A stretch of 64,000 bases of DNA from Vibrio rotiferianus CAIM 577 = LMG 21460 (GCF_002741985.1 NZ_APHW01000108.1:308222-372221); one strand, 5' to 3'; counted from the stretch's first letter, positions 43,077 through 52,789 are shown. Program-made: numbers and translations. Notes: generated by a model not told the origin, from the letters alone.

Positions 43077-44117
43077 TTAAGCCGCTTCAGCCTGACCAAT
43101 CCAATGATAATGGTGATTGGCTTTCTTACCGACTAAACCGAGTTCGCTTAGCTCTTCAAACACCTTATCGACTTCTTCAGCTGAGAGTCTGAAATGTTTC
43201 GCTACAGCCTTCTTGGTACACGTAATTTGGTGATTCTTAAGTGATTCACTGACCTGCTCTAATAGTGTTTTTGGCTCTTCTGGCTCTATTGAGTCGTTCG
43301 CTTCAGATTCATCCTCTTCTTTAATGTGAGGTAAATATCCCGCAGGTTCTGGTTCAATGTCTTTTATAGCTTCCAGAGTAACTCCATTATAAAGTCTGAA
43401 ATAATGGCGGAAACGTTGTTCCTCACCAATCAAACCGACAAAGAACGCTGCAAAAAAATCCAACAAGATAGACAAGAACACAACTAAGCCCAACTGCGCT
43501 TGTGATGATGTCGTACCAAATGCTTTTGCCAAGCTGTCAATCAAACCAATCACTGAGCCTTGTGCGACTGGAGGCAAGCTATCACGCTCTGTAGCTAATC
43601 GTTGTTGCTCTTCACGCAGCTTATTGTTTTGCTCTTGAATGCGCGCAACACCTGTTGCGATACGTTCCATCTGAATATATTTCTCAGCAGCCAAATTATT
43701 CAATTCAATCTGCTGATCTATCGAAGCGATTTGACGGTTGTACGCGTCTACTTTTGCTTGCTCTACCGATATATGACTTTGCGCTGTATTAGTCGCACTG
43801 TTAATACCACCAATACTGCCTCCAATCGATATAGCAGCAAGCACCAGATAAAAGACTAAAGCAGTCAGGGCGCCAGAAAAATTCCTGTGTGCTCTACGCT
43901 CCCCATACTCATACCAAGCGTAAAACTTGCCCGCTTCAAAAATGATTGCCAAACCACCAAACAGCGCTTGCATCATTGGGTTTTCATCAATAGACAAAAA
44001 CAAGAGAAGAGAAAAAATGGTCGATGCTAAAATGGCTGCACCAGTGAACGCGTAAACACTCACCATCGCAAATCGACCTTTAGGATATCGATATCCGATT
44101 TGTTGTTCGTATTTCAT
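43077..44117 (-). CDS. Membrane protein with coiled coil and winged-helix-like tail, unknown
   Basis: Not recognised. The 346 residues show an unusual order: two or three membrane helices (about 18-42, 48-66 and 80-105), a long coiled coil (about 113-180; heptad-rich, QQIELNNLAAEKYIQMERI), another membrane helix (about 203-225), an acidic linker (EEDESEANDSIEPEEPK) and a C-terminal segment (about 295-340) that reads like a winged helix (TKKAVAKHFRLSAEEVDKVFEELSELGLVGKK). A membrane-bound regulator or partition/tether protein is possible; no homologue comes to mind. Monocistronic with its own terminator. Confidence 0.72.
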   Translation of the reverse strand: MKYEQQIGYRYPKGRFAMVSVYAFTGAAILASTIFSLLLFLSIDENPMMQALFGGLAIIFEAGKFYAWYEYGERRAHRNFSGALTALVFYLVLAAISIGGSIGGINSATNTAQSHISVEQAKVDAYNRQIASIDQQIELNNLAAEKYIQMERIATGVARIQEQNNKLREEQQRLATERDSLPPVAQGSVIGLIDSLAKAFGTTSSQAQLGLVVFLSILLDFFAAFFVGLIGEEQRFRHYFRLYNGVTLEAIKDIEPEPAGYLPHIKEEDESEANDSIEPEEPKTLLEQVSESLKNHQITCTKKAVAKHFRLSAEEVDKVFEELSELGLVGKKANHHYHWIGQAEAA

Positions 44118-44337
44118 TATCAGAAATTCTTATTTTTCCGCAGAGCCCTTATTTTTCGGGCGCTACGAGCGATATAAAGGTGCGAGAGAGTAACGTATCC
44201 TAAACGAAATTACTGTCATAATTCAGTAAACGAGAACCAACCGAAGATTAGTTATTCACTTTGCACTATTTACCAACAAATTAAGGATAATGTGCAGCCA
44301 CCCTTTTAGGGAAAGGTGTGCCATTTACAAGAAATAG

Positions 44338-44363
44338 AAACGCCTCAAAGAAGCGAGGCGTTT
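44338..44363 (-). terminator. Terminator of yegD
   Basis: Perfect 9-bp stem AAACGCCTC/GAGGCGTTT, with a T-rich tail (TTTCTATTTC) on the minus strand. Confidence 0.7.
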
Positions 44364-44387
44364 GCATAGAAAGGAAGTAAGATGTAA

Positions 44388-45740
44388 CTACTTAAAACAA
44401 ACGTCAGCCCAGCGCGCCAAACCTGCGGTTACGGAACCGAAGTAGTTGCCACTAACAACAGGAATATTTGGCAACACGGTTTGTACTGCTTCACGCAATA
44501 TTGGCGAGCGTGCCGATCCCCCGGTCATGAAGATTGCATCTGGTGTTACCCCTGCGAGGTTTACCGCTTCTGCTACAAGCTCAGTCATTTTTGTTTTTGG
44601 AGACTCAATAGCGTCAATCATCTCGTCACGTAACACATCAACTTCAATCAGCTCAGATAGCAAATTAATGCCCGCTCGATAGGATGGCTCTTCAGACAAA
44701 GCAACCTTTGCCTCTTCAGCTCGGCGGACAATGTTGTAACCTAGCGATTCATGGTAGACCTCCAATAAACGAGCAAGCTTTTGTGGCTCTTGCGCTTGTT
44801 TGTGGAGCAGTTTCAGCGCGGCTAGATTTTCACGCGAGTAGAAGTCATTTTGAGCTTCAACATTGTTAATCGCAATTGGGTTCCAGAACTGAGTCGTTGG
44901 CATAACAATTCCTGACTCCATCTTGCTTTCCATACCAAATGGGAACATCAGCTTTTTAAACGCCAACGCAATGTCTAAGTCATTTCCACCAATACGTTGC
45001 CCACTATGTGATAACAAGCTTGCTGTACGATCAGCCTTTCCGCGCCAAGATGGGCCCATTTGGATAAGTGAACAGTCTGTAGTACCCCCGCCAATATCGA
45101 CCACTAAAACAGTTTTGTCTTCAGTGAGCGTAGCTTCATATTCCAGACCAGCAGCAACCGGTTCAAACTGAAACTCAACATTCCGAAAACCAGCTCGTTT
45201 CGCCGCACGTAACAGGATATTTTCAGCTTGAATATTGGCAGCCTCTCCTCCACGGCCGTGGAAGTTTATTGGACGACCAATCACAGCATCAGTAATTGAC
45301 TGTTGTGCATCGTTCTCAGCCTGAGACTTAATGTTATCCATCATGGCACATACTAAGTCCTCAAAAAAACTGAGCTGTACGTCGCGTAAACCCGATGCGC
45401 CCAAAAATGATTTTGGCGATTTCACATAATAAATGTCTTGAGGATCTGCAAGATAACGCTCTAATGCAGCTTGACCAAAAGCCATATCTTCAAGTTCAAG
45501 ATCTATGCTTTCTTCACGATTGAAGTTAATTGCACGACGTAACACCTGCTCCCCGACCTGATCAAAAGGCTTGATGTCTCGATGTCGGAAAAGGTGTTCA
45601 GAAACCGACTCACGAGTCGGTGCAGAAAGGGTGGAAGGAATGTAGGGATTCGCTCCCTCAAGCTTGAGCAACTTAGGCTCACCCTGTTCCATTTTCGCCA
45701 CCGAACAGTTTGCGGTGCCGTAGTCAAAGCCGATGTACAT
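44388..45740 (-). CDS. yegD: Hsp70-family protein YegD
   Basis: Hsp70-fold ATPase without a canonical substrate-binding domain. 450 residues, the same as E. coli YegD. N-terminal phosphate 1 motif IGFDYGTANCSVAKM, phosphate 2 VVDIGGGTTDCSLI (about residue 205), adenosine motif FMTGGSARSPILREAV near the C-terminus; IGRPINFHG is typical of YegD. The ATG at 45740 is chosen because GGGAGGA precedes it; an in-frame GTG at 45752 lies upstream of that ribosome site. Substrate and co-chaperone unknown. Confidence 0.93.
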   Translation of the reverse strand: MYIGFDYGTANCSVAKMEQGEPKLLKLEGANPYIPSTLSAPTRESVSEHLFRHRDIKPFDQVGEQVLRRAINFNREESIDLELEDMAFGQAALERYLADPQDIYYVKSPKSFLGASGLRDVQLSFFEDLVCAMMDNIKSQAENDAQQSITDAVIGRPINFHGRGGEAANIQAENILLRAAKRAGFRNVEFQFEPVAAGLEYEATLTEDKTVLVVDIGGGTTDCSLIQMGPSWRGKADRTASLLSHSGQRIGGNDLDIALAFKKLMFPFGMESKMESGIVMPTTQFWNPIAINNVEAQNDFYSRENLAALKLLHKQAQEPQKLARLLEVYHESLGYNIVRRAEEAKVALSEEPSYRAGINLLSELIEVDVLRDEMIDAIESPKTKMTELVAEAVNLAGVTPDAIFMTGGSARSPILREAVQTVLPNIPVVSGNYFGSVTAGLARWADVCFK

Positions 45741-45856
45741 AAATCCTCCCACTGACGAAAAAGGTCGGCAATGCTACATCAATGCTTATACAAATGCTAC
45801 AGGCGAATAGCTCCGCTTCCTGTCCACTCCCCTTTAATTCTCCGCAACTTCATCAT

Positions 45857-46477
45857 TTATTTGGAAGGCTTACGCTTCATTGAAGGTAAACCAAACGCAA
45901 GCAAAAGCGCCAGAATGAGAAATACCGGGGATAGTTTTAGACCATCCCAAATTGAATAACGTTCTTGAAACAACCAAAAGATACCGACAGTCAGTAGGTA
46001 AGCAAAATAACTGCAAAACACCAGACTAATCGCGACAAAGCGTGTGCGATTAATAATTAAGACTCTTACAAGGAACTGGCTAAGAATACCTGCACAATGA
46101 ACAGCAAGTTGCCAATTGATAATAAAAATAGCTAATGCAACAAAGCCTGAGGTAAGCAACGCATCATGTGTTGACAGGATAAAATAGCTACCAAAACGAC
46201 TTATGATAACCGGGTAATCCCCTTCGTAGACCGTAGACCATGAAATCGCATTCGCGGCAGCAACAAAATTCGCAAAGTAGGCAATGGCATAAAACGACGT
46301 TTGAGAACTAAACGGTTGGACAACATTATGACAATAGCCGCGCCACTCTTCTATGTTGCTTGTTGGCCCAACCCAGCTTTTATCGCTCTTGGGCTCATGC
46401 TCAGCAAAGGCTGGTCCATTCCTAAACAGCAACCAAAAGATATAAAGTGCAAGTACGACTAGAAGTAGTGTTAGCAT
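45857..46477 (-). CDS. Multi-pass membrane protein, unknown
   Basis: Not recognised. The 206 residues contain about five hydrophobic helices (about 2-18, 60-80, 103-125, 145-168 and 180-198) with a hydrophilic segment after the first (HEPKSDKSWVGPTSNIEEW) and a basic C-terminus (MKRKPSK). Codon use is ordinary. No partner can be inferred; it lies between yegD and a small dioxygenase-like gene on the same strand with gaps over 100 bases. Confidence 0.65.
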   Translation of the reverse strand: MLTLLLVVLALYIFWLLFRNGPAFAEHEPKSDKSWVGPTSNIEEWRGYCHNVVQPFSSQTSFYAIAYFANFVAAANAISWSTVYEGDYPVIISRFGSYFILSTHDALLTSGFVALAIFIINWQLAVHCAGILSQFLVRVLIINRTRFVAISLVFCSYFAYLLTVGIFWLFQERYSIWDGLKLSPVFLILALLLAFGLPSMKRKPSK

Positions 46478-46691
46478 ACCCCTCCCCCTCAGAAAACGTC
46501 ACTTTCATTGCCAATTGCGTTGGGGTCGTAAACTGCACTTCCCTAAAAATTAAGAGTTAAGTTAACCTTAACGCCTGATTAAGCACTAATGATTATCTCT
46601 ATTTATGAGGTGGCAAAATAACTACCGCCTCATATTTAGGTTTAGCACACATTGCTTAAGCACGCTTACCGAGAGAGGGAGACTTTACCGC

Positions 46692-47012
46692 TTAAGCGTC
46701 TAACTTATCTTCAAAAATACCAAGCTCACGGCCAAGCCATATGGCGCGAACAGTATGATCAATAAGCTCTTCTTCGCTGACGGGATGAATTAACACGGAG
46801 AAGTCACCACGATGCGCATCTAACCATGATACAAACTCATCGCTTACCGACTCCATGTGTAGTTCAAACATAGGCATTTTATGAGGACCTACAAGTCTGT
46901 TCACCAGCGGGAATACTCTAAGTACATCTTGTCTTTGCTCGCGGATGAGGTCACTCAGTTCCTGCGCTTTCTGTTCATGGATTAAAGGATAATAGATATG
47001 AGCGTGATACAT
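46692..47012 (-). CDS. DOPA 4,5-dioxygenase family protein
   Basis: Small protein of 106 residues with the fold of extradiol DOPA 4,5-dioxygenases. Family features are the N-terminal YHAHIYY (metal-binding His pair), VGPHKMPMFELHM, FSVLIHPVSEEELIDHT and the AIWLG ending. Bacterial members have untested substrates; ring cleavage of a catechol is possible. The start ATG at 47012 has a GGAGAG ribosome site. Monocistronic. Confidence 0.85.
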   Translation of the reverse strand: MYHAHIYYPLIHEQKAQELSDLIREQRQDVLRVFPLVNRLVGPHKMPMFELHMESVSDEFVSWLDAHRGDFSVLIHPVSEEELIDHTVRAIWLGRELGIFEDKLDA

Positions 47013-47100
47013 TGTCTCTCCAACTGGTTGTTTGTTTTTAGGTAAATACCCCTAAGTGCATCGCTTAGCACCCAAGAAACATCGGTATAACATAACAAAT

Positions 47101-47136
47101 AAAAAACGCCACCCGTAAATGATACAAGGTGGCGTT
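47101..47136 (-). terminator. Terminator of the oxidoreductase-nupC operon
   Basis: Nine-bp stem AACGCCACC/GGTGGCGTT with a 14-base loop, then T6 on the minus strand. Confidence 0.8.
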
Positions 47137-47165
47137 TTAGAGCAACTCGACTCAATTATAAATGT

Positions 47166-48371
47166 CTAAACGAACAAACCAACAATTGCTGCGTTCATCA
47201 GGTTTGCAAGAGTTGCAGCAAGTAGTACTTTCATGCCTAGCTTACCGATAACACCCGCTCTATCTGGGATCATGCTGCTTAGTGCACCACAAACCATTGC
47301 AACCGAGCCAATGTTAGCAAAGCCACATAAAGCAATGGTCATGATCGCTGTTGTACGATCGCTCAGTTCTACCCCACCCATACTTGCGAAAGCAACGAAC
47401 TCATTAAGGGCAATTTTCTGGCCCAAAAATGCCCCTGCACTCATGGCTTCGCCCCAAGGAACACCAATCAGCCAAGCAACAGGAGAGAATAGAACGCCAA
47501 GGATGACATCAACCGTTAAGCCATTAAACCCAAAGAACTCTCCTATCGCACCCAAGCCGCCATTTAACATCGCCATTAAGCCAATACATGAGATAATGAC
47601 CGCACCCACAATTGCCGCAATAGAGGTACCTGCGATCGCGCCCTTCGCTACCGCATCAATAAAGCTCGTCGGTTTTTCATTATCTGGCAGTTCTGGCACT
47701 TCATCGATCGTTTCTTCTGTTTCAGGGATGATCAACTTTGCGAACATCAATCCTGCAGGTGCAGACATAAAACACGCCATGATTAAGTAGTTGAGATCAA
47801 CACCCATGCCAGCAAGACCTGCCAGAATTGAGCCTGCAATAGACGACAAGCCGCCCACCATAATAGCGAAGATCTGTGCTCGTGTTAGTACGCGATGGTA
47901 TGGCTTCACCAGCAACGGAGCTTCTGTTTGGCCTAATACAATGTTACCAGCAGCGTTCATTGACTCTGCACGAGATGTGCCCAGCACTCGCTGCAATCCA
48001 CCACCAATGATTCGAACGAACCACTGCATGATGCCTAAATAGTAAAGAAGGGAGGTCAGTGACGCTGTGAAAATGATTTGTGGAAGAACCTGTAGCGCCC
48101 AAATAAACCCTATACCATCAACGCTGAAGTTCACTAAGCTACCAAACGCAAACTTAATGCCTTCCGTGCCATAGCTAAACACCTTACCGACTGCACTAGA
48201 CACTGATAGCAATACATCTGCACCAATATCTGTTGCCAATACAAAGCCCGCAACAACCAAGATGATTCCAAACGCGCCAGAAACCGCACGCCAACTAATT
48301 TGTTTTCTGTTTTCTGAGCATAGGAAGCCCACACCGAGTAATACGGCGATACCAAGTAATGACTGAAGCAT
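47166..48371 (-). CDS. nupC: Concentrative nucleoside transporter (NupC family)
   Basis: Inner-membrane cation-coupled nucleoside importer of 401 residues. CNT signatures are visible: VLPQIIFTASLTSLLYYLG, MNAAGNIVLGQTEAPLLVKPY (re-entrant loop, nucleoside and cation site), LSSIAGSILAGLAGMGVD and the C-terminal LCGFANIGSVAMVCGALSSMIP. It lies 6 bases behind the flavodoxin-fold oxidoreductase gene and is co-transcribed with it. Nucleoside specificity cannot be read off. Confidence 0.93.
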   Translation of the reverse strand: MLQSLLGIAVLLGVGFLCSENRKQISWRAVSGAFGIILVVAGFVLATDIGADVLLSVSSAVGKVFSYGTEGIKFAFGSLVNFSVDGIGFIWALQVLPQIIFTASLTSLLYYLGIMQWFVRIIGGGLQRVLGTSRAESMNAAGNIVLGQTEAPLLVKPYHRVLTRAQIFAIMVGGLSSIAGSILAGLAGMGVDLNYLIMACFMSAPAGLMFAKLIIPETEETIDEVPELPDNEKPTSFIDAVAKGAIAGTSIAAIVGAVIISCIGLMAMLNGGLGAIGEFFGFNGLTVDVILGVLFSPVAWLIGVPWGEAMSAGAFLGQKIALNEFVAFASMGGVELSDRTTAIMTIALCGFANIGSVAMVCGALSSMIPDRAGVIGKLGMKVLLAATLANLMNAAIVGLFV

Positions 48372-48377
48372 AATGTT

Positions 48378-48920
48378 TTATCCGTTGTGAGAATCTACGA
48401 CTTTGATAACCTGACTTGCGTGCTGGTGAGCTAACTCGATGGTTTTTTCTACATCACCGCCTTCCTCTGGAATGGCATTCATTTCAAATGTAACGATGGT
48501 GTCGACAATATTCATTTCAGCAGCTTTAAATGCATGTTCAAACGCTCGCTGATAACACTCTAGAGGCATAAAGTTAAAACCAGATTCAGAGTATGATTCT
48601 GCTGTCGCCCCGGCCGTGATTGAAAACAACACTTTTTTGTTTTTTAACTGGCTTCCATTTGGACCAAAAGCAAATCCATAGGTAAATACTTGATCGATCC
48701 ACTCTTTTAATACTGATGGAAACGTACTCCAGTAAAGTGGGAACTGAATAATAACCAGATCAGAACTAAGAAGACGTTGCTGCTCAGATTTTATATCTCC
48801 AGTAAAATCAGTGGCATTTGCAATCTGCCAACTCGTGTTCTGAGAGAAATGGGATAGGATTTCAGAGTTTGCGTAAGAACGGTCCAAATTTGGATGACCA
48901 TTAATAACGAGTACGTTCAT
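48378..48920 (-). CDS. NAD(P)H-dependent flavodoxin-fold oxidoreductase
   Basis: FMN- or FAD-binding quinone-reductase-like enzyme of 180 residues (NQO/MdaB/KefF superfamily). N-terminal strand and phosphate loop VLVINGHPNLDRSYAN, then the family signature VIIQFPLYWSTFPSVLKEWIDQVFTYGFAFG (about residues 74-105), followed by LFSITAGA. Electron acceptor unknown. First gene of a two-gene operon with nupC, an uncommon pairing with no obvious functional link. Confidence 0.88.
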   Translation of the reverse strand: MNVLVINGHPNLDRSYANSEILSHFSQNTSWQIANATDFTGDIKSEQQRLLSSDLVIIQFPLYWSTFPSVLKEWIDQVFTYGFAFGPNGSQLKNKKVLFSITAGATAESYSESGFNFMPLECYQRAFEHAFKAAEMNIVDTIVTFEMNAIPEEGGDVEKTIELAHQHASQVIKVVDSHNG

Positions 48921-49557
48921 GGCGTTGCCCTATAATTATTAGTGCGCTCATTTTCCCACTGCCAGTAAGAACAAGGAAGAGCAAAGCACCTTTCTGTTGT
49001 ATTGATAATTTTCGTGTTTATGGTAACGCCGTCTTGGCGAAATCTAGAGGACAAATGTCCCTCCCTTGACGAGAGAGCTCAAAAGTTCATACATAAACCC
49101 TGCAGATTAAAACGAATCCTCTGTGAAATTTCACAACACAATTTTATTACAATTTTCATATCAAGCTCAGTGAATCCCTTCAACTTTGAAAACTTACAAT
49201 TCTAAAAAGCAGTGTTTTATCCTAGAAAAGTGCGGTGTAAGCGAAACTTTACTGATGAAGATAACTCAAACCAAAGCACAATTTAACAATTTGTTTACAC
49301 TTACTATATCTGGTTATACCAAGATTCATCACTGGATTAGGCGGTGTAAACAGCAGTATGAGATGTCGCCTTGTGTTTACCACAACACGGTTTTGCTAGA
49401 GAGACGGAAAAGAGGTGCGTCGATAACTAACAAAAACAACTGCAATCCTAGGTATGACCTTTTGCGCTGATATCAAAGACTGAGTACCCATACAGACTTT
49501 GATTTAACTATGAGCAGCTGCAGTCCAAAAGACCCGCAGCGTCAAAAGGAGCTTGAG
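48921..49557. promoter_or_regulatory. Divergent intergenic region upstream of the 2-oxoacid dehydrogenase operon
   Basis: About 640 bases with no gene I can support. The longest open frames (about 70-95 codons, e.g. 49186-49470) have atypical, Cys/Lys-rich composition and poor start context. The region must hold the promoters of the oxidoreductase-nupC operon and of the dehydrogenase operon; no clear operator was recognised. Confidence 0.4.
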
Positions 49558-50652
49558 ATGAACGTTCAGGCATTACCCATGCATCGGTTTATCGACCATG
49601 ATGGGAACCTCGTCAGCCAACTACCCAACTGGGCTGATCTAGAAACCTTGGTCGGGTTTTACCAAGATATGGTATTAACTCGCACCTACGATAACAAAGC
49701 CGTTGCCCTGCAACGCACTGGTAAATTAGGCACCTACCCTTCGCATCTTGGCTCGGAAGCCATTGGGGTTGCCGTAGGCAGAGCACTAAAAGCCAGTGAC
49801 GTCTTTGTTCCATACTATCGCGACATGCCTGCCATGTTGTGTCGTGGCATAGGAATGGAAAAGAACCTGCAATACTGGGGAGGCGATGAGCGCGGAAGCG
49901 ACTTCGCACCCGAAGGCAGCCCATTCCCTAGCCGAGACTTACCTTTCTGCGTGCCTATCGCCACCCAATGCACTCATGCGGTGGGTGTTGCATCTGCACT
50001 GAAGATCCAAGGCAACCATGAGGCAGCCTTGGTGATGTGTGGTGACGGCGCAACATCAAAAGGCGACTTCCTCGAATCCGTTAACTGTGCGGGCGCATGG
50101 AACATTCCACTGGTGTTCGTCGTAAACAACAACCAATGGGCTATCTCCGTACCGCGTAGTTTGCAATGCGCTGCGGAATTTCTCTCAGAAAAAGCCAAAG
50201 GCGCCGGCATCCCCGGTATTACGGTGGATGGCAATGACATCGTTGCGGTGTTTGATGCAACGAAGAATGCGCTTAACCGAGCCAGAAAAGGCAAAGGCGC
50301 AACGTTAATAGAAGCCATAAGTTACCGCTTGAGCGATCACACTACTGCCGACGACGCGACCCGTTATCGTAACGAGGATGAAGTTCAAACGGCTTGGCAA
50401 TATGAGCCCGTCCGTCGACTTAAAGCCTTTCTCACCAATCAAGGCGTTTGGAGTAACGAGAAAGAGCAAGAGTGGCAAACCCACTGCAAAGAACAAGTTG
50501 AACTCGCCGTTGAACGTTATCTCAATATGCCGAATCAAGCGCCTGAAACGGGCTTCGACTTCCTTTATGAATCCCTACCCCAAGAGCTTCATGCGCAAAG
50601 GGATGAGCTAATCAACAAAGCAATGCGAATGCAGGGAGGGAAACATGGCTGA
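49558..50652 (+). CDS. 2-oxoacid dehydrogenase E1 alpha subunit (branched-chain/pyruvate type)
   Basis: Thiamine-diphosphate-dependent decarboxylase subunit of 364 residues. The ThDP motif starts GDGATSKGDF and ends VNNNQWAIS (about residues 161-193), and the phosphorylation-loop equivalent YRLSDHTTADDATRYR is present. ATG at 49558 has AAGGAG upstream; an in-frame ATG at 49510 does not. The stop overlaps the E1beta start by 8 bases. The heterodimeric E1 plus E2 arrangement fits a branched-chain 2-oxoacid dehydrogenase (bkd-like) or a Gram-positive-style pyruvate dehydrogenase; the etf genes next door favour amino- or fatty-acid breakdown. Confidence 0.9.
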   Translation: MNVQALPMHRFIDHDGNLVSQLPNWADLETLVGFYQDMVLTRTYDNKAVALQRTGKLGTYPSHLGSEAIGVAVGRALKASDVFVPYYRDMPAMLCRGIGMEKNLQYWGGDERGSDFAPEGSPFPSRDLPFCVPIATQCTHAVGVASALKIQGNHEAALVMCGDGATSKGDFLESVNCAGAWNIPLVFVVNNNQWAISVPRSLQCAAEFLSEKAKGAGIPGITVDGNDIVAVFDATKNALNRARKGKGATLIEAISYRLSDHTTADDATRYRNEDEVQTAWQYEPVRRLKAFLTNQGVWSNEKEQEWQTHCKEQVELAVERYLNMPNQAPETGFDFLYESLPQELHAQRDELINKAMRMQGGKHG

Positions 50653-51630
50653 ACTCACGTTAGTTGAAGCAGTGAACCTCGCACTGCACCATGAAATGGA
50701 ACACGATCCGAATGTCATCGTCCTTGGCGAAGACGTGGGTGATAACGGCGGTGTATTCCGCGCCACAGTTGGACTCAAACAAAAATACGGTCTTAAGCGC
50801 GTTATCGACACACCTCTTGCTGAAGCGCTTATTGGCGGTGTCACTGTCGGCATGGCAACGCAAGGCTTACGACCTGTGGCAGAGTTTCAATTCCAAGGCT
50901 TTGTCTTCCCTGCATTAGAGCATTTGATGTGTCATGCGGCACGAATGCGTAACCGTACTCGTGGTCGACTCACCTGCCCTGCAGTGTTCCGCGCGCCCTT
51001 TGGTGGCGGTATTCATGCACCAGAGCACCATTCTGAAAGTGTAGAAGCGTTGTTTGCTCACACCGCAGGCTTTAAGGTTGTGATTCCTTCATCACCGCAA
51101 CGCGCTTATGGTTTGCTTCTAGCAGCCATTCGTAGCAACGATCCGGTGATGTTCTTTGAGCCAAAACGTATCTATCGCACAGTGAAATCTGAAGTGGTGG
51201 ATAATGGCGAAGCGCTACCTCTCGACACTTGCTTTACCCTTCGCAAAGGTCGCGACATTACGTTAGTGACTTGGGGGGGGCATGTGTTGTCGAATCACTG
51301 CAAGCGGCTCAAACACTGTCCAATCAAGGTATCGAAGTTGAGGTGATTGATTTAGCCAGCATCAAACCCATTGATACCGCGACCATCTTCCGTTCACTTG
51401 AGAAAACCGGACGCCTCTTGGTGGTCCATGAAGCAAGTAAAACCTGTGGTGTCGGCTCAGAACTGTTAGCCAGAACCGCAGAACATGCCATGTGCCTACT
51501 CAAAGCACCACCAAAACGTGTCACGGGCATGGATACCATCATGCCGTACTACCGCAACGAAGATTATTACATGACTCAGGAAGAAGACATTGTGCTCGCC
51601 GCGCGCGAACTCGTGGAGGATTGGAAATGA
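50645..51630 (+). pseudogene. 2-oxoacid dehydrogenase E1 beta subunit, frame-shifted at a G8 run
   Basis: ThDP-binding beta subunit. Frame one (50645 to about 51280) carries LTLVEAVNLALHHEMEHD, LGEDVGDNGGVFRAT, DTPLAEALIGG and FRAPFGGGIHAPEHHSE; the second frame resumes with ACVVESLQAAQTLSNQGIEVEVIDLASIKP and ends at 51630. The switch falls at TTGGGGGGGGCATG (G8 at 51273-51280); six or nine G give the family-like reading VTWG(G)A and a protein of about 328 residues, the usual size. As written the product would lose its C-terminal domain. Overlaps E1alpha by 8 and E2 by 4 bases. Confidence 0.88.
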
Positions 51631-52768
51631 AGACGTTTAACTTACCCGATCTCGGCGAAGGTCTCGCTGAGTCAGAAATTGTCAAATGGCATATTAGTGT
51701 TGGCGATATGGTCAAGCTCGATCAAGTGGTGCTTACCGTAGAAACCGCAAAAGCGACCGTGGATGTTCCTGCTCCTTATAGCGGTCGTATCGTGAGTCGT
51801 CATGGCGAAGAAGGCGACGTAATCAACATTGGTGCTCTACTTCTGGAAATCGACGAAACCGGAGCAGAGCAAACCGTCTCCGAACAGAAGCAAACTGCCG
51901 ATGCAGCAACGGTGTTGGTAATGTCTCCCAACATGCACACAGCGTAAATGTGGACGATTTCTGGATTGGCGGCGAACACAATCCATCGCCAGATAACCTC
52001 ATCACTGCACTTCCTTCTGCTCGCCTATTAGCGAAGAAACTGGGTGTGGATTTAGATTTGGTCAAAGGCAGTGGTCCGGACGGTTTGATCGTCGATGCCG
52101 ACATTTACGACGAAGCCGGCAAACAGCGCCCAGGTACGGAAGTACTCAAAGGCGCACGCCGAACCATGGTGTCGACCATGGCGGAATCCCACCACAATGT
52201 CGCGGCAGTGACCATTACTGAAGAAGCTGTCTTGGAAGGCTGGAAGCAAGGTGAAGACATCAGTATTCGTCTGGTCCAAGCGATCGTGCATGCGTGTCAG
52301 GAAGAGCCTGCTATGAATGCGTGGTTTGATGCCGAAACCATGACGCGTTGTGTCCACAGCACGGTCAATATTGGTATTGCCGTAGACAGCCGACACGGTT
52401 TGTACGTGCCTGTTCTACGACACGCTGATGAATACGAGCCGCAAGAGGTACGTCGTTGGTTAGATGAAACCGTACAAGGCATACGCGAACGTAAGATTGG
52501 CCGTGAGCAGTTGCAACACGCCACCATTACGCTCTCAAACTTTGGTGCAATTGCAGGCATATACGCAACGCCTGTGGTCACGCCGCCACAAGTCGCGATT
52601 GTCGGTGCTGGTCGAATCATTAAGAAGGTCGTAATTCGAGACGGGCAAGCTGTAGCAGTGAAAGCCATGCCGCTGTCGATTACGTTTGACCACCGAGCAT
52701 GTACCGGCGGTGAAGCAGCAAGGTTCACAAAAGTACTGGCAGAGCACCTAAGAAAACCGAGCGTTTAA
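51627..52768 (+). pseudogene. 2-oxoacid dehydrogenase E2 (dihydrolipoyl acyltransferase), frame-shifted in the linker
   Basis: Lipoyl domain (residues 1-80; ETAKATVDVPAP contains the lipoyl Lys), then a linker, a peripheral subunit-binding domain (ALPSARLLAKKLGVDLDLVKGSGPDG) and the acyltransferase domain. The lipoyl part ends at a stop at 51947, but the next frame runs on as VGNVSQHAHSVNVDDFWIGG from just before it; one extra G near 51911-51917 (GTGTTGG read as GTGGTTGG) restores about 380 residues. The catalytic motif reads DHRACTGGEAARF, with Thr where many E2 enzymes have Asp (HRxxDG). No E3 gene is in the operon. A bidirectional terminator follows. Confidence 0.88.
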
Positions 52769-52789
52769 GTAACGTTTTCCATGAGTAAC

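Noticed and set aside
49186..49470. A 94-codon open frame before the dehydrogenase operon
   Set aside because: Composition is unlike the neighbours, there is no recognisable motif, the ribosome site is poor, and similar-size chance frames overlap it.
51273..51280. Programmed ribosomal frameshifting at the G8 run
   Set aside because: No slippery heptamer of the known X-XXY-YYZ type with a downstream structure was evident, and E1 beta genes are not known to use it; misread or slippage is simpler.
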